From the NCBI GenBank assembly GCA_010092805.1, contig JAADYY010000014.1:1-6289 (forward strand): 6,289 nucleotides of DNA. The letters are read 5' to 3'. Made by a program: the position numbers and the translations under genes. This DNA comes from Chloroflexota bacterium (GTDB taxonomy: Bacteria; Chloroflexota; Anaerolineae; Aggregatilineales; Phototrophicaceae). Under the pieces are notes generated by a model. The model was not told where the DNA came from. It made no database searches and was given only the letters and a program-made list of their open reading frames with translations. Within the stretch, counting starts at the first letter, position 1; every line of letters starts with the position of its first letter. Shown in pieces: positions 4,329 to 6,289 of this stretch.

Positions 4329-6289
4329 GTGAACAAATCAATCTCCATTTTTTTCGGGACGCTGTGGTTCTTGCTACAGTTGGTGACCCCGGTGATCGGC
4401 GAGGCGCAGCCCGACGCAGCGGCTGCCGGACGCCTGGAGATCACCGGGGTGGATACCAGCACCCTGCCCCGCGCCACCATCACCGCCAACGTCTACGATC
4501 GGTTTGGGCAGCCAATCGGCGGGCTGGACGCCACCAACTTCAGCCTGACCGGCGCGTTTGCGGATGTGGCGCAGATCGACACCGTCGAGAATATTCGGGA
4601 TGACAACCTGAATTTTGCCACCGTCCTCGCCATCGATGTGAGCGACAGTATGCAGGGCAACCCCATTGAGAATGCGCGTCAGGCCGCACGCGCCTTTGTG
4701 GAGACCATCAGCGCGGATGATCAGGTCGCGGTGTTGACGTTTGGCAGCGGTGTCGAGTTGGTGCAGGATTTCACCGCCGACAGAGCCACGCTGCTCGCTG
4801 CGATTGATGGGCTGCGTGCCAGGGGGCAAACCGCGCTCTATCAGGGGGCGTATGAGGCGGTGGCCCTGGCCGCGAACGCGCCAACGCCACGCCGGGCGGT
4901 GATTCTGGTGAGCGATGGCTCTGAATCGGGCGGTCGGAGTACGGTCGAGCGCGATGAGGTGGTACAGGCGGCCATTGCGCGGGGCATCTCGGTGTACACC
5001 ATCGGGATTGGCGTCAGCGCTGACCGCACCTTCTTGCTGGAACTGGCGGAGCGCACCAACGCCCGTAACTTCGAATCGCCCAGCGGCGATCAGTTAGTGG
5101 GGATCTACACCGATTGGGCCAACCGGCTGCGCAGCCAATATGTCCTGACCCTCGATGCCGAAGCGCTGCCGCTGGATGGGCGTGTCATGAATGTGGGGCT
5201 GCGTGTGCTCATGCCCAATGACGTTGCCCTGCAAGCGGATACGGAATTGCAGACGCCCGTGCCCATCCCGGTGGTGCAGATCCTGGACCCGCCAACCGCG
5301 CCACTGACCGACGCGAGCACCATCGCGTTGGAGATCACCGCCGACGATCAGCCGGTGCGCGTGACGTATCAGCTCAGCGATGGCGAAATCTTCCCGCTGG
5401 AGGAGCCGTACACAATCACGCTCGATCCGCTGGATCTGCTTCCCGGAGACTACACCTTGATCGTCCGCGCGACGGATACTGACGGCGATGAGAGCGCACC
5501 AGCCCGATCATCGTTCACAGTCGCGGCGCTGCCTTCCACAGTCACAATCGACCCGGATCTATCCACGCTCGATCCGCTGCGTGAGACCCAACCGATCCGC
5601 TTAGCGATCACCGGGCAGACCGAACCGGTTGAAGTCACCTACGCTTTCGACCGCGACACCGACGATCTCACAGGCGATGGCGCGGCGGAGCCAGTCGCGC
5701 TTGATCCGCCCTACGAATTTGACATCGACCCGCAGACGCTGCCGCCCGGCCCCAATACACTGACGGTCACGGTCACGAATGCCGGCGGCGTGACCACGCC
5801 GTTCATGTGGGATTTTGAGGTAGAAGCACTGTCCCCAGAGATCGAGGTGGTTGGGTTAGCGGCCAATGAGGTGATCGACACCGACCGGACGATCACGCTG
5901 AGCATCCGCTCACAAACGCCGATTGAGGATATCATCTACCTCATTGACGATGTCGAGACGGCGCGCCAGCAGGACGAACCGTATCCCCTCACACTGGATG
6001 TGCTGGACATTGGCCCCGGGGATCACACGCTGACGATTCGGGCGATCCCAGCACATGGCGTTGAGGGCAGGCTGTCGCTGCCGTTTAGCGTCGCGCCTGC
6101 CCCCATCGAAACGGCGACGATGATCGCGGTGGAGACGCAGGCCGCGATCACGATTGCAGCAGCGACGGGCGACGCACAAGCCACAGCAGATCAGCAGGCC
6201 ACACTCACGGCACAGCGCACGCCGACCTTCACCCCCTCTGCCACGCCGACCCCATCGGACACGCCGACGCCAACCGATACACCCACATG
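4329..6289 (+). CDS. Exported VWA-domain protein with Ig-like repeats (3' partial)
   Basis: The frame is open for 653 codons and leaves the window without a stop. Residues 1-26 form a signal peptide (NKSISIFFGTLWFLLQLVTPVIGEA). After a short beta region (35-85), a von Willebrand factor A domain spans about 96-270 with a complete metal-ion-dependent adhesion site: Asp103-x-Ser105-x-Ser107, Thr168 in GQTALY and Asp196 in LVSDGSE. Three repeats of about 85-100 aa follow (about 313-398, 403-498, 502-588), each with the pattern PY-x-(I/F/L)-x-(L/I)D, then PG-x-(Y/N/H)TL and a closing F-x-V strand, typical of Ig-like domains. From about 598 it becomes Ala/Thr/Gln-rich and then TPTP-rich, suggesting a wall- or membrane-proximal stalk. 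The start could also be GTG 4323 or TTG 4302. The likely role is metal-dependent adhesion or protein binding at the cell surface; the ligand is unknown. Confidence 0.88.
   Translation, partial: MNKSISIFFGTLWFLLQLVTPVIGEAQPDAAAAGRLEITGVDTSTLPRATITANVYDRFGQPIGGLDATNFSLTGAFADVAQIDTVENIRDDNLNFATVLAIDVSDSMQGNPIENARQAARAFVETISADDQVAVLTFGSGVELVQDFTADRATLLAAIDGLRARGQTALYQGAYEAVALAANAPTPRRAVILVSDGSESGGRSTVERDEVVQAAIARGISVYTIGIGVSADRTFLLELAERTNARNFESPSGDQLVGIYTDWANRLRSQYVLTLDAEALPLDGRVMNVGLRVLMPNDVALQADTELQTPVPIPVVQILDPPTAPLTDASTIALEITADDQPVRVTYQLSDGEIFPLEEPYTITLDPLDLLPGDYTLIVRATDTDGDESAPARSSFTVAALPSTVTIDPDLSTLDPLRETQPIRLAITGQTEPVEVTYAFDRDTDDLTGDGAAEPVALDPPYEFDIDPQTLPPGPNTLTVTVTNAGGVTTPFMWDFEVEALSPEIEVVGLAANEVIDTDRTITLSIRSQTPIEDIIYLIDDVETARQQDEPYPLTLDVLDIGPGDHTLTIRAIPAHGVEGRLSLPFSVAPAPIETATMIAVETQAAITIAAATGDAQATADQQATLTAQRTPTFTPSATPTPSDTPTPTDTPT

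Noticed and set aside
6223..6289. Short-period nucleotide repeats at the window end as a CRISPR or satellite
   Set aside because: They are codons of a Thr/Pro-rich linker in frame with the VWA protein; no constant repeat with spacers is present.

Overview
The window looks like a GC-rich bacterial chromosome segment, most likely from the Chloroflexota (Anaerolineae-like). This is inferred from two secreted proteins with Thr/Pro/Ala linkers (TPT, TAT, DTPTPT) that end or join domains in the style common in that phylum; no marker gene is present. It is an accessory region: a small arsenic-resistance cassette between surface-protein genes, with a possible mobile-element relic at the left edge.

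Layout. 1-229: non-coding or decayed DNA with several strong RNA-type stems and a reading frame that resembles the C-terminal tail of an IS200/IS605 TnpB protein. 230-1318 (+): exported PA14-domain protein with a Pro/Thr linker and a C-terminal beta-sandwich-like domain. 1319-2287 (-): alpha/beta hydrolase whose nucleophile is Cys rather than Ser; its stop codon abuts that of the PA14 gene. 2398-4039 (+): the ars cassette arsR - arsM - arsC. 4040-4328: a perfect 12-bp hairpin, then an AT-rich nested palindrome. 4329-6289 (+, runs off the window): exported von Willebrand factor A protein with three Ig-like repeats and a TP-rich tail.

The ars cassette is the best-resolved system. Two near-identical promoter/operator modules, GACATATCGA-N9-ATATGA, lie before arsR and before arsM, each containing an imperfect 8-4-8 inverted repeat (ATATCGAY-N4-ATCRATAT). 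A rho-independent terminator separates arsR from arsM, so the cassette appears to be two transcripts under one repressor. ArsC would reduce arsenate to arsenite and ArsM would methylate the arsenite. No efflux pump (ArsB/Acr3) is encoded between arsR and the post-arsC hairpin. ArsR lacks the classical ELCVCDL metal site but has two vicinal Cys pairs, so its sensing site is probably of a different kind.

The main points for follow-up are the atypical ArsR site with its duplicated operator and apparently leaderless start, the Cys-Glu-His hydrolase, the TnpB/omegaRNA-like relic, and the AT-rich palindrome before the VWA gene. I do not see evidence for a wholly new multi-gene system.
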